DNA from: Aeromicrobium terrae
GTDB lineage: Bacteria; Actinomycetota; Actinomycetes; Propionibacteriales; Nocardioidaceae
Reading direction: 5' to 3'
NCBI RefSeq assembly: GCF_008039565.1
Contig: NZ_VDUX01000001.1
Span: forward strand, 186,001-250,000
Length of the DNA: 64,000 nt
Position numbers and translations under genes: made by a program. Below the pieces are notes generated by a model. It had not been told where the DNA came from. It saw only the letters and a program-made list of their open reading frames with translations, and did not search any database. Shown piece by piece: positions 10,001 through 17,927 of this stretch (positions are counted from its first letter, which is position 1; every line of letters begins with the position of its first letter).

Positions 10001-10626
10001 AGCTCCTGGCGTTCGAGCGCGACATGCTCGGCCTCTACGTCTCCGACCACCCGCTCCTCGGCCTCGAGCACGTGCTCAAGGCGAGCAGCGACTGCACGAT
10101 CGGCGAGCTGGTCGCCGACCTCGAGCGGGGTGACGGCAGCACCGTGCGGCTGTGCGGCCTGGTCACCGGCGTGCAGCGCAAGCTCAGCCGCAAGGGCGAC
10201 ACCTGGGCCACCATCACGCTGGAGGACCTCGAGGGATCCGTCGACGTCATGGTGTTCCCGGCCGCGTACCAGCTGGCGGCGCCGGCCCTGGTGCCCGACA
10301 CCGTGGTGGTCGTCAAGGGCCGCGTGCGCCGTTCGGACGAGGGACTCGAGGTCACCGCCCTCGAGGTCACCGTCCCGTCCATGAGTACCGGCGCGGCCGA
10401 GGCGCCCGTCGTCGTGAGCCTGCCCGTCGCCCGGTGCACGAGCGACACGGTCAACGCCTTCAAGCAGGTCCTCGGCACGCACCCAGGCGTCACGGAGGTC
10501 CACCTGCGGCTGATCGGCAACGACGGCACCAAGGTCATGCGGCTCGACGACTCCCTGCGGGTCAAGCCGTCGTCGGCCCTGATCGCCGACCTCAAGGAGC
10601 TCCTGGGGCCGCAATGCATGGCGTGA
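7081..10626 (+). CDS. dnaE: DNA polymerase III alpha subunit
   Basis: Replicative polymerase catalytic subunit, 1181 residues. An N-terminal PHP domain starts at about residue 9 (HLHVHTEYSMLDG). The polymerase active site includes PDFDIDFDERRR (Asp423, 425, 427) and a third acidic residue in KMDFLGLRNL (near 587). Finger and tandem HhH regions follow, then an OB fold (VRLCGLVTGVQRKLSRKG). Length matches the DnaE1 replicative type rather than the mutagenic DnaE2. The start has a strong Shine-Dalgarno. The next gene begins four bases after the stop. Confidence 0.97.
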   Translation: MSSESSFVHLHVHTEYSMLDGASLLDGLFARTSELGMSAIAMTDHGNVHGAYDFWSKARAHGVKPIIGIESYLTPGTHRSERRKVRWGKGDAEEEGGDDVAGGGAYTHMTMWASSTEGMHNLFRLASLSSLEGTYYKPRADRELLEQYSGGLIATTGCPSGAIQTRLRLGQYDEARREAAELQEIFGKENFFLELMDHDIAVEKRTRDDLLKLGRELGIPPVATNDSHYNHPDDADAHDALICVASGKRISDTKRLKFDGGGYYIKSAAEMRSLWEDKHDLKEACDNTLLIAERCEVEFTESNGGYMARADVPAGHTEESWFVEEVWRGIESRYPGERLTQEVRDRVEMELEVIRNKGYCGYYLVVADFINWAKDHGIRVGPGRGSGAGSIAAYALRITDVEPLEHGLIFERFLNPERPSMPDFDIDFDERRRSEVIRYVSEKYGSERVAMIATFGRLKSKAAIKDANRVLDYPFAMGEKISKALPDDVMGKGVSLKDLFNRDHDRYSDGKEFRELHESDAEVRKIYDTAVGLEGQIRQWGVHAAGVIMSSEPLIDIVPIMKREQDGAIITQFDYPMCEALGLVKMDFLGLRNLTVLDDTLDNIRANRGEEVVLEELGFDDQAAYDLLSRGDTLGVFQLDGGPMRALLRSMKPDKFADISALIALYRPGPMGADSHNKYARRKTGREPIEPIHPELEEPLKDVLGETYGLIVYQEQVMEIAQVLAGFSLGQADNLRRAMGKKKKSELDKQYAGFEAGMRERGYSPDAISTLWEILVPFSDYAFNKAHSAAYGVISYWTAYLKANYPAEYMAALLTSTKSDKDKSAIYLNECRRLGIQVLPPDVNESSSNFTAVGEDIRFGLSAIRNVGDSVVAGIVAGRDEKGAFTDFADFLDKVPVHVCNKRVLDSLIKAGAFDSLGHQRRALTTIAEDAVDQYSDLKRNAAIGQDSLFGGLDDGYNGVTITVPTMPEWEKTQLLAFERDMLGLYVSDHPLLGLEHVLKASSDCTIGELVADLERGDGSTVRLCGLVTGVQRKLSRKGDTWATITLEDLEGSVDVMVFPAAYQLAAPALVPDTVVVVKGRVRRSDEGLEVTALEVTVPSMSTGAAEAPVVVSLPVARCTSDTVNAFKQVLGTHPGVTEVHLRLIGNDGTKVMRLDDSLRVKPSSALIADLKELLGPQCMA

Positions 10627-10630
10627 CGTC

Positions 10631-11140
10631 GTGCCGCGGCTGATCCGCTGGTCCGGGGGCATGCTCGTCCTCGGCGTGGTCGGCGGGCTGCTCTGGGTCT
10701 GGCAGGCCGATCCGGCGGAGTGGAGCGTCACCAAGGACGGCATCCTGCTGTCCGAGGACGCCGTGCGTGGTCAGTTCTCCGTCGTCGTCACGTTCATGCT
10801 GGTCGGCGCCGCGCTGAGCTTTCTCTGGGCGTGGGCCGCCGCGCACGCCATGCGCGACGTCGGGTGGGTCCGCGTGCCGGCCTTCGCCGTGGCCGCCGCC
10901 CTCGCCGCCCTGGTCGCGTGGCGGCTCGGCGTCTGGCTCGGTCCGTCCGGACCCGAGCACGCAACCGACCCGGCGATCGGCGACCACCTGGCGTCGCAGC
11001 TCAAGATCGACGCCGTGACGCCGTTCCTGGCATGGCCCGTCTTCGCCCTGCTGGGGCTGCTCTGGGACAGCTGGCTGCAGCGACCCGACGACGCCGACAC
11101 CGAGGTCAGCGAGCAATCGGAGCCGTCACACCGCGGGTGA
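10631..11140 (+). CDS. Predicted multi-pass membrane protein
   Basis: 169 residues from a GTG four bases after dnaE, with four hydrophobic segments (about 8-24, 50-70, 80-102 and 132-148). It resembles the actinobacterial DUF2567-type membrane proteins in size and layout, though I cannot confirm that. No catalytic motif is seen. Its spacing implies cotranscription with dnaE. Its last 35 bases overlap the 3' end of the convergent YbaK gene. Function unknown. Confidence 0.65.
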   Translation: MPRLIRWSGGMLVLGVVGGLLWVWQADPAEWSVTKDGILLSEDAVRGQFSVVVTFMLVGAALSFLWAWAAAHAMRDVGWVRVPAFAVAAALAALVAWRLGVWLGPSGPEHATDPAIGDHLASQLKIDAVTPFLAWPVFALLGLLWDSWLQRPDDADTEVSEQSEPSHRG

Positions 11141-11582
11141 CCGCCAGCAGGTCCGCCGGTGCCAGCTCGACGTCGAGGCCACGCCGGCCGGCCGACACCA
11201 GGACGGTGTCGAACGACTCCGCGCTGACGTCGACCACGGTGCGGTGGGCGCGCTTCTGGCCGAGCGGCGAGATGCCGCCCACGACGTAGCCGGTGGCGCG
11301 CTCGGCCCGGGCGGGGTCGGCCATCGTGGCCTTCTTTCCGCCGAGGGCCGCGGCCAGCGCCTTGAGGTCGAGCTGACCGGTGACGGGGACGACGCCGACG
11401 CACAGCTCGCCGTCCACGTCGGCGAGGAGCGTCTTGAGCACCCGGGCCGGGTCGACCCCGAGCTCACGCGCCGCCTCCTCTCCGTAGGACTCCGCGCGCG
11501 GGTCGTGGTCGTACGCGCGCGGGGCGTAGGCGACCCCGGCCCGGTCGAGCGCCACGAACGCCGGCGTCGCTGCCTTGCTCAT
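11106..11582 (-). CDS. ybaK: Cys-tRNA(Pro)/Cys-tRNA(Cys) deacylase, YbaK type
   Basis: 158 residues. The core has VVPVTGQLDLKALAAALGGK, ATMADP, AERATGYVVGGISPLGQK and a C-terminal GLDVELAPADLL, a close match to the YbaK family. These trans-editing enzymes hydrolyse Cys-tRNA(Pro) made in error by ProRS. The ATG overlaps the stop of the upstream phosphatase by ATGA, so they are cotranscribed. The 3' end runs 35 bases into the convergent membrane-protein gene. Confidence 0.88.
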   Translation of the reverse strand: MSKAATPAFVALDRAGVAYAPRAYDHDPRAESYGEEAARELGVDPARVLKTLLADVDGELCVGVVPVTGQLDLKALAAALGGKKATMADPARAERATGYVVGGISPLGQKRAHRTVVDVSAESFDTVLVSAGRRGLDVELAPADLLAVTRGVTAPIAR

Positions 11583-12001
11583 CGGACCTTCCTCAGCCAA
11601 CGGCGCTGGAACACGGTCTCGACCGCCCGCGGGTGGTACGCCGAGCGCACCCAGCGGACCGGGTCCTCGTCGAGCCCGTCGAGCAGGGCCAGGGCCGCGA
11701 TCGCCGTGCCGGTGCGGCCGACGCCGCCGTGGCACTGCAGCAGCACGCGCTCGGTTGCGGAGCGTTCAAGCACGTCGCGCAGGGTCTGGACGGCGTCCTG
11801 GGTCGACCTGGGCGCGCGGAAGTCCGGCCAGTCCACCCAGAGGTCCGACGTCCGTGACCCTTCGGGGCGTCGTGTGAGCAGGTGGACCGTGATGTCAGCC
11901 GCCGGACCCGTCGGTGCGCCGTGCCGACGCCCGTGACCCCGGACCGCCGTGCCGCCCGGCAGGACGACCACCCCGGGTACGTCCGCTGTCCACGTCGGCA
12001 T
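11579..12001 (-). CDS. Protein-tyrosine/dual-specificity phosphatase-like protein
   Basis: About 140 residues with the signature CHGGVGRTGTAIAALALLDG, i.e. the CX5R(T) loop, and an upstream WVDWPDF aspartate region that could supply the general acid. This is the cysteine-based phosphatase fold; the substrate is unknown. I chose the ATG at 12001. In-frame starts at 12007 (GTG) and 12028 (ATG) are possible, and none has a clear Shine-Dalgarno. It is divergent from hisD with only 42 bases between, and is operonic with ybaK. Confidence 0.75.
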   Translation of the reverse strand: MPTWTADVPGVVVLPGGTAVRGHGRRHGAPTGPAADITVHLLTRRPEGSRTSDLWVDWPDFRAPRSTQDAVQTLRDVLERSATERVLLQCHGGVGRTGTAIAALALLDGLDEDPVRWVRSAYHPRAVETVFQRRWLRKVR

Positions 12002-12031
12002 GGGCACAGAGTAGGGCGTGCAGGTCATCCC

Positions 12032-12044
12032 TAGACTTGACCGG
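12032..12044 (+). promoter_or_regulatory. Leaderless promoter of hisD
   Basis: TAGACT at 12032-12037 is followed by six bases and the GTG at 12044. There is no Shine-Dalgarno, so the histidine operon mRNA probably begins at the hisD start codon. This leaves no room for a peptide-leader attenuator or T-box. Confidence 0.6.
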
Positions 12045-13339
12045 TGATCCGACGACTCGACCTCCGTTCCACCGACGAGGTGGTGCTGCCGCGCGCCCAG
12101 CTCGACGTGGAGCACGCGCTGGAGGTCGTCGGGCCGCTGTGCGACGACGTGCGTGAGCGTGGCGAGGCCGCCGTGCTCGAGTACGGCGAGCGCTTCGACG
12201 GTGTGCGGCCCGCGTCGCTGCGGGTCGATCCCGCGCGGATCACGGCCGCCCTCGACGGGCTGGATCCCGCCGTCCGTGAGGGTCTGACCGAGTCGATCAC
12301 TCGCCTGCGCGCCACCTGCGAGGCCGAGCTGGAGAGCACCGTCGTCACGCAGGTCGCCGACGGCGCGACCGTCGAGCGCCGCATCGTGCCGATGTCCCGC
12401 GTCGGCCTGTACGTGCCCGGAGGCCTCGCGCCGCTGGTCAGCACGGTCGTGATGAACGCCGTGCCCGCCCAGGTGGCCGGCGTCGGGTCGATCGCACTGG
12501 CGTCGCCGCCGCAGGCCGACCACGACGGGCTGCCGCACCCCACGATCCTGGCCGCGTGCGCCCTGCTCGGCATCGACGAGGTCTACGCCGCCGGGGGAGC
12601 GCAGGCGCTCGCGATGCTCGCCTACGGCACCACCTCCACCGGCGGGTCCGTCGCGCCCGTGGACCTGATCACCGGGCCCGGCAACATCTACGTGGCCGCC
12701 GCGAAGCGGTACCTCCAGGGCACGGTCGCCATCGACAGCGAGGCCGGCCCCACGGAGATCGCGATCATCGCCGACGACACCGCGGACGCGGCGTTCGTCG
12801 CCGCCGACCTGGTCAGCCAGGCCGAGCACGACCCGATGGCCGCAGCCGTGCTGATCACCGACAGCGAGGCCCTCGCTGAGGCCGTGGAGGCGGAGCTGGA
12901 GCGCCAGGTACCGGCCGCCAAGCACGCCGAGCGCATCACCACGGCGCTCGACGGGCAGCAGTCCGCGATCGCCCTGGTCCGTGACGTCGACCAGGCGGTC
13001 GACGTGGCCAACGCGTACGCCGCAGAGCACCTCGAGATCCAGACGGCCGACGCCGGATCGGTCGCCGACCGCATCGTCAACGCCGGCGCGATCTTCGTCG
13101 GCCCCCACACGCCGGTGTCGCTCGGCGACTACGCCGCCGGCTCCAACCACGTGCTGCCCACCGCCGGGTGTGCGTGCCACTCGTCCGGCCTGTCCGTCCG
13201 GGCGTTCTGCAAGAACATGCACCTCGTCACGTACACCGACCAGGCGCTGCGGGACGTCGGGCCGAAGGTCGTGACCCTCGCGGAAGCCGAGGACCTCCCG
13301 TCGCACGGCGCTGCGGTCTCGGTGAGGCTCGACCGGTGA
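12044..13339 (+). CDS. hisD: Histidinol dehydrogenase
   Basis: Last two steps of histidine synthesis: zinc-dependent oxidation of L-histidinol to histidine with two NAD+. 431 residues, the usual length. Visible family segments include [46 protein letters not shown] (Gln/His metal and base region), AEHLEI and [15 protein letters not shown]. It starts the hisD-hisC-hisB-hisH operon and overlaps hisC by GTGA. hisG and hisE are not in the window. Confidence 0.97.
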   Translation: MIRRLDLRSTDEVVLPRAQLDVEHALEVVGPLCDDVRERGEAAVLEYGERFDGVRPASLRVDPARITAALDGLDPAVREGLTESITRLRATCEAELESTVVTQVADGATVERRIVPMSRVGLYVPGGLAPLVSTVVMNAVPAQVAGVGSIALASPPQADHDGLPHPTILAACALLGIDEVYAAGGAQALAMLAYGTTSTGGSVAPVDLITGPGNIYVAAAKRYLQGTVAIDSEAGPTEIAIIADDTADAAFVAADLVSQAEHDPMAAAVLITDSEALAEAVEAELERQVPAAKHAERITTALDGQQSAIALVRDVDQAVDVANAYAAEHLEIQTADAGSVADRIVNAGAIFVGPHTPVSLGDYAAGSNHVLPTAGCACHSSGLSVRAFCKNMHLVTYTDQALRDVGPKVVTLAEAEDLPSHGAAVSVRLDR

Positions 13340-14415
13340 GCCGGCCGGACTGGGTCCCGCTGCGCGACGAGCTGCGGGACGCCGAGCCGTACGGCGCGCC
13401 GCAGATCGACGTGCCGGTGCGGCTCAACACCAACGAGAACCCGTACGGCCCGAGTGCCGAGACTGCGGACGACATCGCCCGCGCGGTGGGAGAGGCGGCC
13501 GTCGACCTGAACCGCTACCCGGACCGGGAGGCGCGCGAGCTCCGCGAGGGTCTCGCCGCGTACCTCGGGCACGGGCTGACCGCCGACCAGGTGTGGGCGG
13601 CCAACGGCTCCAACGAGGTGATGCAGCAGGTGCTGCAGGCGTTCGGCGGGCCAGGTCGCACCGCGGTCTCGTTCGCGCCGACGTACTCGATGTATCCGGA
13701 GTACGCCCGGAACACCCACACTCGCTGGGTCACCGGCCGGCGCCGCGACGACTTCGAGCTGGACCTCGATGCCGCCACCGCGCTCGTCGCGCAGGAGCAG
13801 CCCGAGGTCGTCATCCTCACCTCGCCGAACAACCCGACCGGGACGGCCCTGCCGCTGGAGCAGGTGCGCGCGGTGCTGGACGTCGCGCCCGGCGTCGTCG
13901 TGGTCGACGAGGCCTACGCGGAGTTCCGCCGCGCCGGCACGCCCACGGCGCTGGAGCTGCTGCCTGACCACCCGCGACTCCTCGTCACGCGCACGATGAG
14001 CAAGGCGTTCGCGTTCGCCGGCGGACGGCTCGGCTACGTCGCAGCCGATGCCGCGATCGTCGACGCGCTGCGCATCGTCCGGCTGCCGTACCACCTGTCG
14101 TCGGTGAGCCAGGCGGCTGCGCTGGCGGCGCTGCGCCACGCCGACGAGCTGCTCGCGCGCGTCGACGACCTGCGCGCCACCCGCGACGAGACGGCCACCT
14201 GGTTGACGGGTCAGGGATACGAGGTCGCGGCGTCCGACGCGAACTTCGTCCTGTTCGGCCGCTTCGCCGACCGGCACGCCGTCTGGCAGGCCCTGGTCGA
14301 CCGGGGCGTGCTGATACGGGAGACTGGACCCGACGGATGGCTGCGCGTGTCGATCGGCACGCCCGCCGAGATGTCCACGTTCCGCACCGCTCTGAAGGAG
14401 GTTGACCCACGATGA
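13336..14415 (+). CDS. hisC: Histidinol-phosphate aminotransferase
   Basis: PLP enzyme converting imidazole-acetol phosphate plus glutamate to histidinol phosphate. 359 residues from a GTG overlapping the hisD stop. [10 protein letters not shown] at the N-terminus, [24 protein letters not shown] and the PLP lysine Lys223 in [15 protein letters not shown] are all typical. The stop overlaps the hisB ATG. Confidence 0.95.
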   Translation: MSRPDWVPLRDELRDAEPYGAPQIDVPVRLNTNENPYGPSAETADDIARAVGEAAVDLNRYPDREARELREGLAAYLGHGLTADQVWAANGSNEVMQQVLQAFGGPGRTAVSFAPTYSMYPEYARNTHTRWVTGRRRDDFELDLDAATALVAQEQPEVVILTSPNNPTGTALPLEQVRAVLDVAPGVVVVDEAYAEFRRAGTPTALELLPDHPRLLVTRTMSKAFAFAGGRLGYVAADAAIVDALRIVRLPYHLSSVSQAAALAALRHADELLARVDDLRATRDETATWLTGQGYEVAASDANFVLFGRFADRHAVWQALVDRGVLIRETGPDGWLRVSIGTPAEMSTFRTALKEVDPR

Positions 14416-15011
14416 CCCGCACGTCACGCATCGAACGAAAGACGTCGGAGTCCCACGTCGTCGTCGAGCTCGACCTCGACGGCACGGGGCAGCACGACAT
14501 CTCCACCGGCGTCGGCTTCTACGACCACATGCTCACCGCGTTCTCGCGGCACTCGCTCATCGACCTCACCGTGAAGTCCGAGGGCGACCTGCACATCGAC
14601 GCCCACCACACCGTCGAGGACACCGCCATCTGCATCGGCGAGGCGCTGCGCGAGGCGCTCGGCGACAAGGTCGGCATCCGCCGCTACGGCGACGCCCTGG
14701 TGCCGCTGGACGAGGCCATCGCGCAGGCCGTGGTCGACGTCTCCGGGCGTCCGTACTTCGTGCACACCGGCGAGCCCGACCGCCAGATCACCGCGATCAT
14801 CGGCGGCCAATACTCAGGCTCGCTGACGTCGCACGTCCTGGAGTCGATCGCGCACCACGCCGCCATCACGCTGCACGTGCGCCTGCTCGACGGCCGCGAC
14901 CCGCACCACATCGCCGAGGCCCAGTACAAGGCGGTCGCCCGGGCGCTGCGCGACGCCGTGGCGATCGATCCGCGCGAGTCGGGCATCCCGAGCACGAAGG
15001 GTGCCCTGTGA
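14412..15011 (+). CDS. hisB: Imidazoleglycerol-phosphate dehydratase
   Basis: Manganese-dependent dehydratase of histidine synthesis, 199 residues, the monofunctional form without the phosphatase domain found in enterobacteria. Metal-binding histidine clusters are visible as [16 protein letters not shown] and [12 protein letters not shown], ending in STKGAL. It starts at an ATG overlapping the hisC stop and overlaps hisH by GTGA. Confidence 0.96.
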   Translation: MTRTSRIERKTSESHVVVELDLDGTGQHDISTGVGFYDHMLTAFSRHSLIDLTVKSEGDLHIDAHHTVEDTAICIGEALREALGDKVGIRRYGDALVPLDEAIAQAVVDVSGRPYFVHTGEPDRQITAIIGGQYSGSLTSHVLESIAHHAAITLHVRLLDGRDPHHIAEAQYKAVARALRDAVAIDPRESGIPSTKGAL

Positions 15012-15643
15012 GCGGACCGCGCGTCGCGGTCCTCGACTACGGGTCAGGCAACCTCCGGTCGGTGGTGCGCGCCGTCGAGCGCGCCGGCGCGGAGGTGACC
15101 CTGACGGCCGATCCGTCGGTGGCCGAGGAGGCGACGGGCCTCGTCGTGCCCGGCGTCGGGGCGTTCGCGGCGTGCATGGAGGGCCTGCTCGGCGTCGGCG
15201 GTGAGCGCGTCGTGGAGCGGCGGCTGATCGCGTCGCGCCCGGTGCTCGGCATCTGCGTGGGCATGCAGGTGCTGTTCGCCGAGGGCATCGAGCACGGCGT
15301 GCGGTCGCAGGGCTGCGGTGAATGGCCCGGGATCGTCGAGCGCCTGCAGGCGCCGATCGTGCCGCACATGGGCTGGAACACCGTCGAGCCCGGCGAGAGC
15401 TCGCGGATGTTCGCGGGCATCGAGGACCAGCGGTTCTACTTCGTGCACTCCTACGGCGTGCGCGACTGGGTGATGCGCAGCGAGCCGCCGTTCCCTCAGC
15501 CGGCCGTCACCTGGACCGAGTACGGCCCGGAGCGGTTCGTGTCCGCCGTCGAGCACGGCCCGCTGTGGGCCACGCAGTTCCACCCGGAGAAGTCCGGCGA
15601 CGCCGGCGCCGCGCTGCTCCGGAACTGGCTCGACACTCTTTGA
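15008..15643 (+). CDS. hisH: Imidazole glycerol phosphate synthase, glutaminase subunit
   Basis: Class I glutamine amidotransferase that feeds ammonia to HisF (17166). 211 residues. N-terminal [14 protein letters not shown], an oxyanion-region VVPGVGAF, the nucleophile Cys83 in [10 protein letters not shown], and His192/Glu194 in FHPEKSG complete the triad. Last gene of the first his block. Its stop lies at the edge of a dispersed palindromic repeat, and the gene downstream is convergent. Confidence 0.96.
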   Translation: MSGPRVAVLDYGSGNLRSVVRAVERAGAEVTLTADPSVAEEATGLVVPGVGAFAACMEGLLGVGGERVVERRLIASRPVLGICVGMQVLFAEGIEHGVRSQGCGEWPGIVERLQAPIVPHMGWNTVEPGESSRMFAGIEDQRFYFVHSYGVRDWVMRSEPPFPQPAVTWTEYGPERFVSAVEHGPLWATQFHPEKSGDAGAALLRNWLDTL

Positions 15644-15647
15644 GTGG

Positions 15648-15687
15648 TTTCGACAGGCTCAACCACCGGTCCTTGAGCTTGTCGAAA
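15648..15687. repeat. REP-like palindromic repeat (TTTCGACAGGCTCAA family)
   Basis: Left arm TTTCGACAGGCTCAA (15648-15662) and right arm TTGAGCTTGTCGAAA (15673-15687) pair over 15 positions with one G-T wobble, around a 10-base loop. This is the FDKL/LSLSK-type palindrome seen scattered through high-GC actinobacterial genomes (recollection). It sits between convergent hisH and the hydrolase, where it could stop transcription from both sides. It also supplies the hydrolase stop codon and last residues. Confidence 0.7.
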
Positions 15688-16363
15688 GGACGTCGAGGAT
15701 GATGCGTACCAGGTCATCGGGCTTGCTGAGCTGGGGCCAGTGGCTGGTGGGCAGCTCGACGACAGTGAGATCCGTGAACCGATCGAGGTCGGCGAGGTCG
15801 TCGGGGTAGTCGCGCCGCCACTCGTCGAGCTGGGCCTGGTCGAAGCCGGTGGCGACGACGAGGCTGCGCACCCCGAACCGGCGCTCGCCCGAGAGGTCCC
15901 AGCCCTCCCGGACCACGCGGGCGGGGTAGGGCACGGCGACCGACTCGATGTGCGCGCGGAGCTCGGGCGAGAGGTCGCGCTGCTCGGTCTCCGTCAGCTC
16001 GTCCCACGTGAGCTCGACGTCTGCCCCCGCCGGCTGGTCCGACGCGGTGACGGCCTTGGGCAGGGCGTCGACGTAGACGGCGAGCGTCACCTGGTCGGCG
16101 CGCTCCTCGCTGGCGATGGTCACGAGCGTGCCGGCGAAGCTGCTGCCCACCAGCACGACCGGTCCGCCGGCGGCGTCGATCGCGCCGAGGACCGCCTCCA
16201 CGTGGTCGGAGAGCGTCACCTGGGAGCGGTCGGCGTCGCGCGACTGCGTGCCCGGCAGCGTGAGCGCGGTGACGTCGTGGCCGGCCGCCTCGAGCAGCGG
16301 GACCACCTCGTCCCACGACGACGCGTCGAGCCAGAAGCCGGGGACCAGCACGAACGAGGCCAT
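15659..16363 (-). CDS. Alpha/beta-hydrolase family protein
   Basis: 234 residues. [15 protein letters not shown] forms the oxyanion-hole strand. The nucleophile elbow is GSSFAG (Ser75), and a C-terminal His is in [12 protein letters not shown]. It belongs to the esterase/haloperoxidase-like superfamily with no assignable substrate. The final residues ([10 protein letters not shown]) and stop are encoded by the palindromic repeat, so the true ancestral C-terminus was probably different. TAGGTT (16375-16370) lies six bases before the ATG, predicting a leaderless mRNA. It interrupts the his cluster on the opposite strand. Confidence 0.8.
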   Translation of the reverse strand: MASFVLVPGFWLDASSWDEVVPLLEAAGHDVTALTLPGTQSRDADRSQVTLSDHVEAVLGAIDAAGGPVVLVGSSFAGTLVTIASEERADQVTLAVYVDALPKAVTASDQPAGADVELTWDELTETEQRDLSPELRAHIESVAVPYPARVVREGWDLSGERRFGVRSLVVATGFDQAQLDEWRRDYPDDLADLDRFTDLTVVELPTSHWPQLSKPDDLVRIILDVLSTSSRTGG

Positions 16364-16393
16364 GCACCGAACCTAGCCATCACCGCCGACGGA

Positions 16394-16406
16394 TACGATC
16401 GCCCGG
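16394..16406 (+). promoter_or_regulatory. Leaderless promoter of hisA/priA
   Basis: TACGAT at 16394-16399 is followed by six bases and the GTG at 16406, with no Shine-Dalgarno. It gives the second his block its own promoter, divergent from the hydrolase promoter 20-30 bases away. Confidence 0.6.
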
Positions 16407-17125
16407 TGACTCTCGAGCTCCTGCCCGCCGTCGACGTCGCCGATGGCCAGGCCGTCCGCCTGGTCCAGGGGGAGCTGGGCAGCGAGACCGCCTACGGCTC
16501 CCCGCTCGACGCCGCGCTGCAGTGGCAGGCCGACGGCGCGGAGTGGATCCACCTCGTCGACCTCGACGCCGCCTTCGGCAAGGGCTCCAACCGCGAGCTG
16601 CTCGCTGACGTCGTCGGGCGTCTCGACGTGAAGGTCGAGCTGTCCGGCGGCATCCGCGACGACGCCTCGCTCGCGGCCGCCCTCGCCACCGGCTGCACCC
16701 GGGTCAACCTCGGCACTGCCGCGTTGGAGAACCCGGAGTGGTGCGCCAAGGTCGTCGCCGAGCACGGCGACCAGATCGCGGTCGGACTCGACGTCCGCGG
16801 CCGCACGCTGGCCGCCCGCGGCTGGACCCAGGAGGGTGGAGACCTGTTCGAGGTGCTCGAGCGCCTCGAGCGCGACGGCTGCGCCCGCTACGTCGTCACC
16901 GACGTCACGAAGGACGGCACCCTCCAGGGCCCCAACCTCGACCTCCTGCGCCAGGTCTGCGAGGTCACCGACAAGCCGGTCGTGGCCTCCGGCGGCGTCT
17001 CCAGCCTCGACGACCTCCGCGCCATCGCCACGCTGACGGACGTCGGGGTCGAGGGCGCGATCGTCGGCAAGGCGCTCTACGCCGGGGCGTTCACGCTGCC
17101 CGAGGCCCTCGCCGCCGTCCGGTAG
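16406..17125 (+). CDS. priA: Phosphoribosyl isomerase A (HisA/TrpF bifunctional type)
   Basis: A (beta/alpha)8 isomerase of 239 residues. Catalytic aspartates are in PAVDVADGQ (Asp10) and VGLDVRGR. The loop [17 protein letters not shown] matches the actinobacterial PriA form, which isomerises both ProFAR (histidine) and phosphoribosylanthranilate (tryptophan). That dual role is known for Streptomyces and Mycobacterium. Here it fits the lack of any trpF beside trpC-trpB-trpA. The start is the GTG six bases after a -10 box. Confidence 0.92.
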   Translation: MTLELLPAVDVADGQAVRLVQGELGSETAYGSPLDAALQWQADGAEWIHLVDLDAAFGKGSNRELLADVVGRLDVKVELSGGIRDDASLAAALATGCTRVNLGTAALENPEWCAKVVAEHGDQIAVGLDVRGRTLAARGWTQEGGDLFEVLERLERDGCARYVVTDVTKDGTLQGPNLDLLRQVCEVTDKPVVASGGVSSLDDLRAIATLTDVGVEGAIVGKALYAGAFTLPEALAAVR

Positions 17126-17153
17126 TGCGGGCCGTCGTGTCGGCCGGCGCGGA

Positions 17154-17166
17154 TAGGGTCACTGCG
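17154..17166 (+). promoter_or_regulatory. Leaderless promoter of hisF
   Basis: TAGGGT at 17154-17159 ends six bases before the GTG at 17166, and no Shine-Dalgarno is present. hisF may therefore be transcribed separately from hisA, although only 40 bases separate them. Confidence 0.5.
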
Positions 17167-17927
17167 TGAGCCTCGCCGTCCGTGTCATCCCGTGCCTCGA
17201 CGTCGACGCCGGCCGGGTGGTCAAGGGCGTCAACTTCGTCGACCTCCGCGACGCCGGCGACCCCGTCGAGATGGCCACGGTCTACGACGCCGAGGGCGCC
17301 GACGAGCTCACGTTCCTCGACATCACCGCGTCCAGCGCGGCACGCGACACCACGTACGACGTCGTCAGCCGCACGGCCGAGCAGGTCTTCATCCCGCTCA
17401 CGGTCGGCGGCGGCGTGCGCACGGCCGACGACGTCGACCGGCTGCTGCGCGCAGGCGCCGACAAGGTCGGCATCAACACCGCCGCCATCGGGCGCCCCGA
17501 GGTGCTGAGCGAGATCACCCACCGGTTCGGGAACCAGGTGCTCGTGCTGAGCGTCGACGCACGGCGCAGCAGCGAGCAGCCGAGCGGCTTCGAGGTCACC
17601 ACGCACGGCGGGCGGCAGTCGGTTGGGCTCGACGCCGTCGCGTGGGTCAAGGAGGCCGTCGAGCGCGGCGTCGGCGAGGTCCTGCTCAACTCCATGGACG
17701 CCGACGGCACGAAGAACGGCTTCGACCTGGAAATGATCCGGGCGGTCCGCGACGTTACCCAGGTACCGCTCGTCGCGAGCGGCGGCGCCGGCCGGCCCGA
17801 GCACTTCGTCGAGGCCGTGGAGGCCGGGGCCGATGCCGTGCTCGCCGCGAGCGTGTTCCACTTCGGCGAGCTGACCATCGGAGACGTGAAGAACACCTTG
17901 CGCGCAGCCGGACACGATGTCAGATAG
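17166..17927 (+). CDS. hisF: Imidazole glycerol phosphate synthase, cyclase subunit
   Basis: Cyclase partner of HisH, 253 residues. [15 protein letters not shown] carries the catalytic Asp, and [21 protein letters not shown] and the C-terminal LVASGGAG phosphate site are typical. It makes IGP and AICAR from PRFAR with ammonia from HisH. The 3' end overlaps the start of the first ABC gene by 11 bases, linking transport and histidine synthesis on one message. Confidence 0.96.
   Translation: MSLAVRVIPCLDVDAGRVVKGVNFVDLRDAGDPVEMATVYDAEGADELTFLDITASSAARDTTYDVVSRTAEQVFIPLTVGGGVRTADDVDRLLRAGADKVGINTAAIGRPEVLSEITHRFGNQVLVLSVDARRSSEQPSGFEVTTHGGRQSVGLDAVAWVKEAVERGVGEVLLNSMDADGTKNGFDLEMIRAVRDVTQVPLVASGGAGRPEHFVEAVEAGADAVLAASVFHFGELTIGDVKNTLRAAGHDVR

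Noticed and set aside
7033-10743. A 1236-codon open frame on the minus strand across dnaE
   Set aside because: Its product is low-complexity Arg/Val/Asp/Leu sequence without motifs, exactly antisense to dnaE. Long antisense frames are expected at this GC content.
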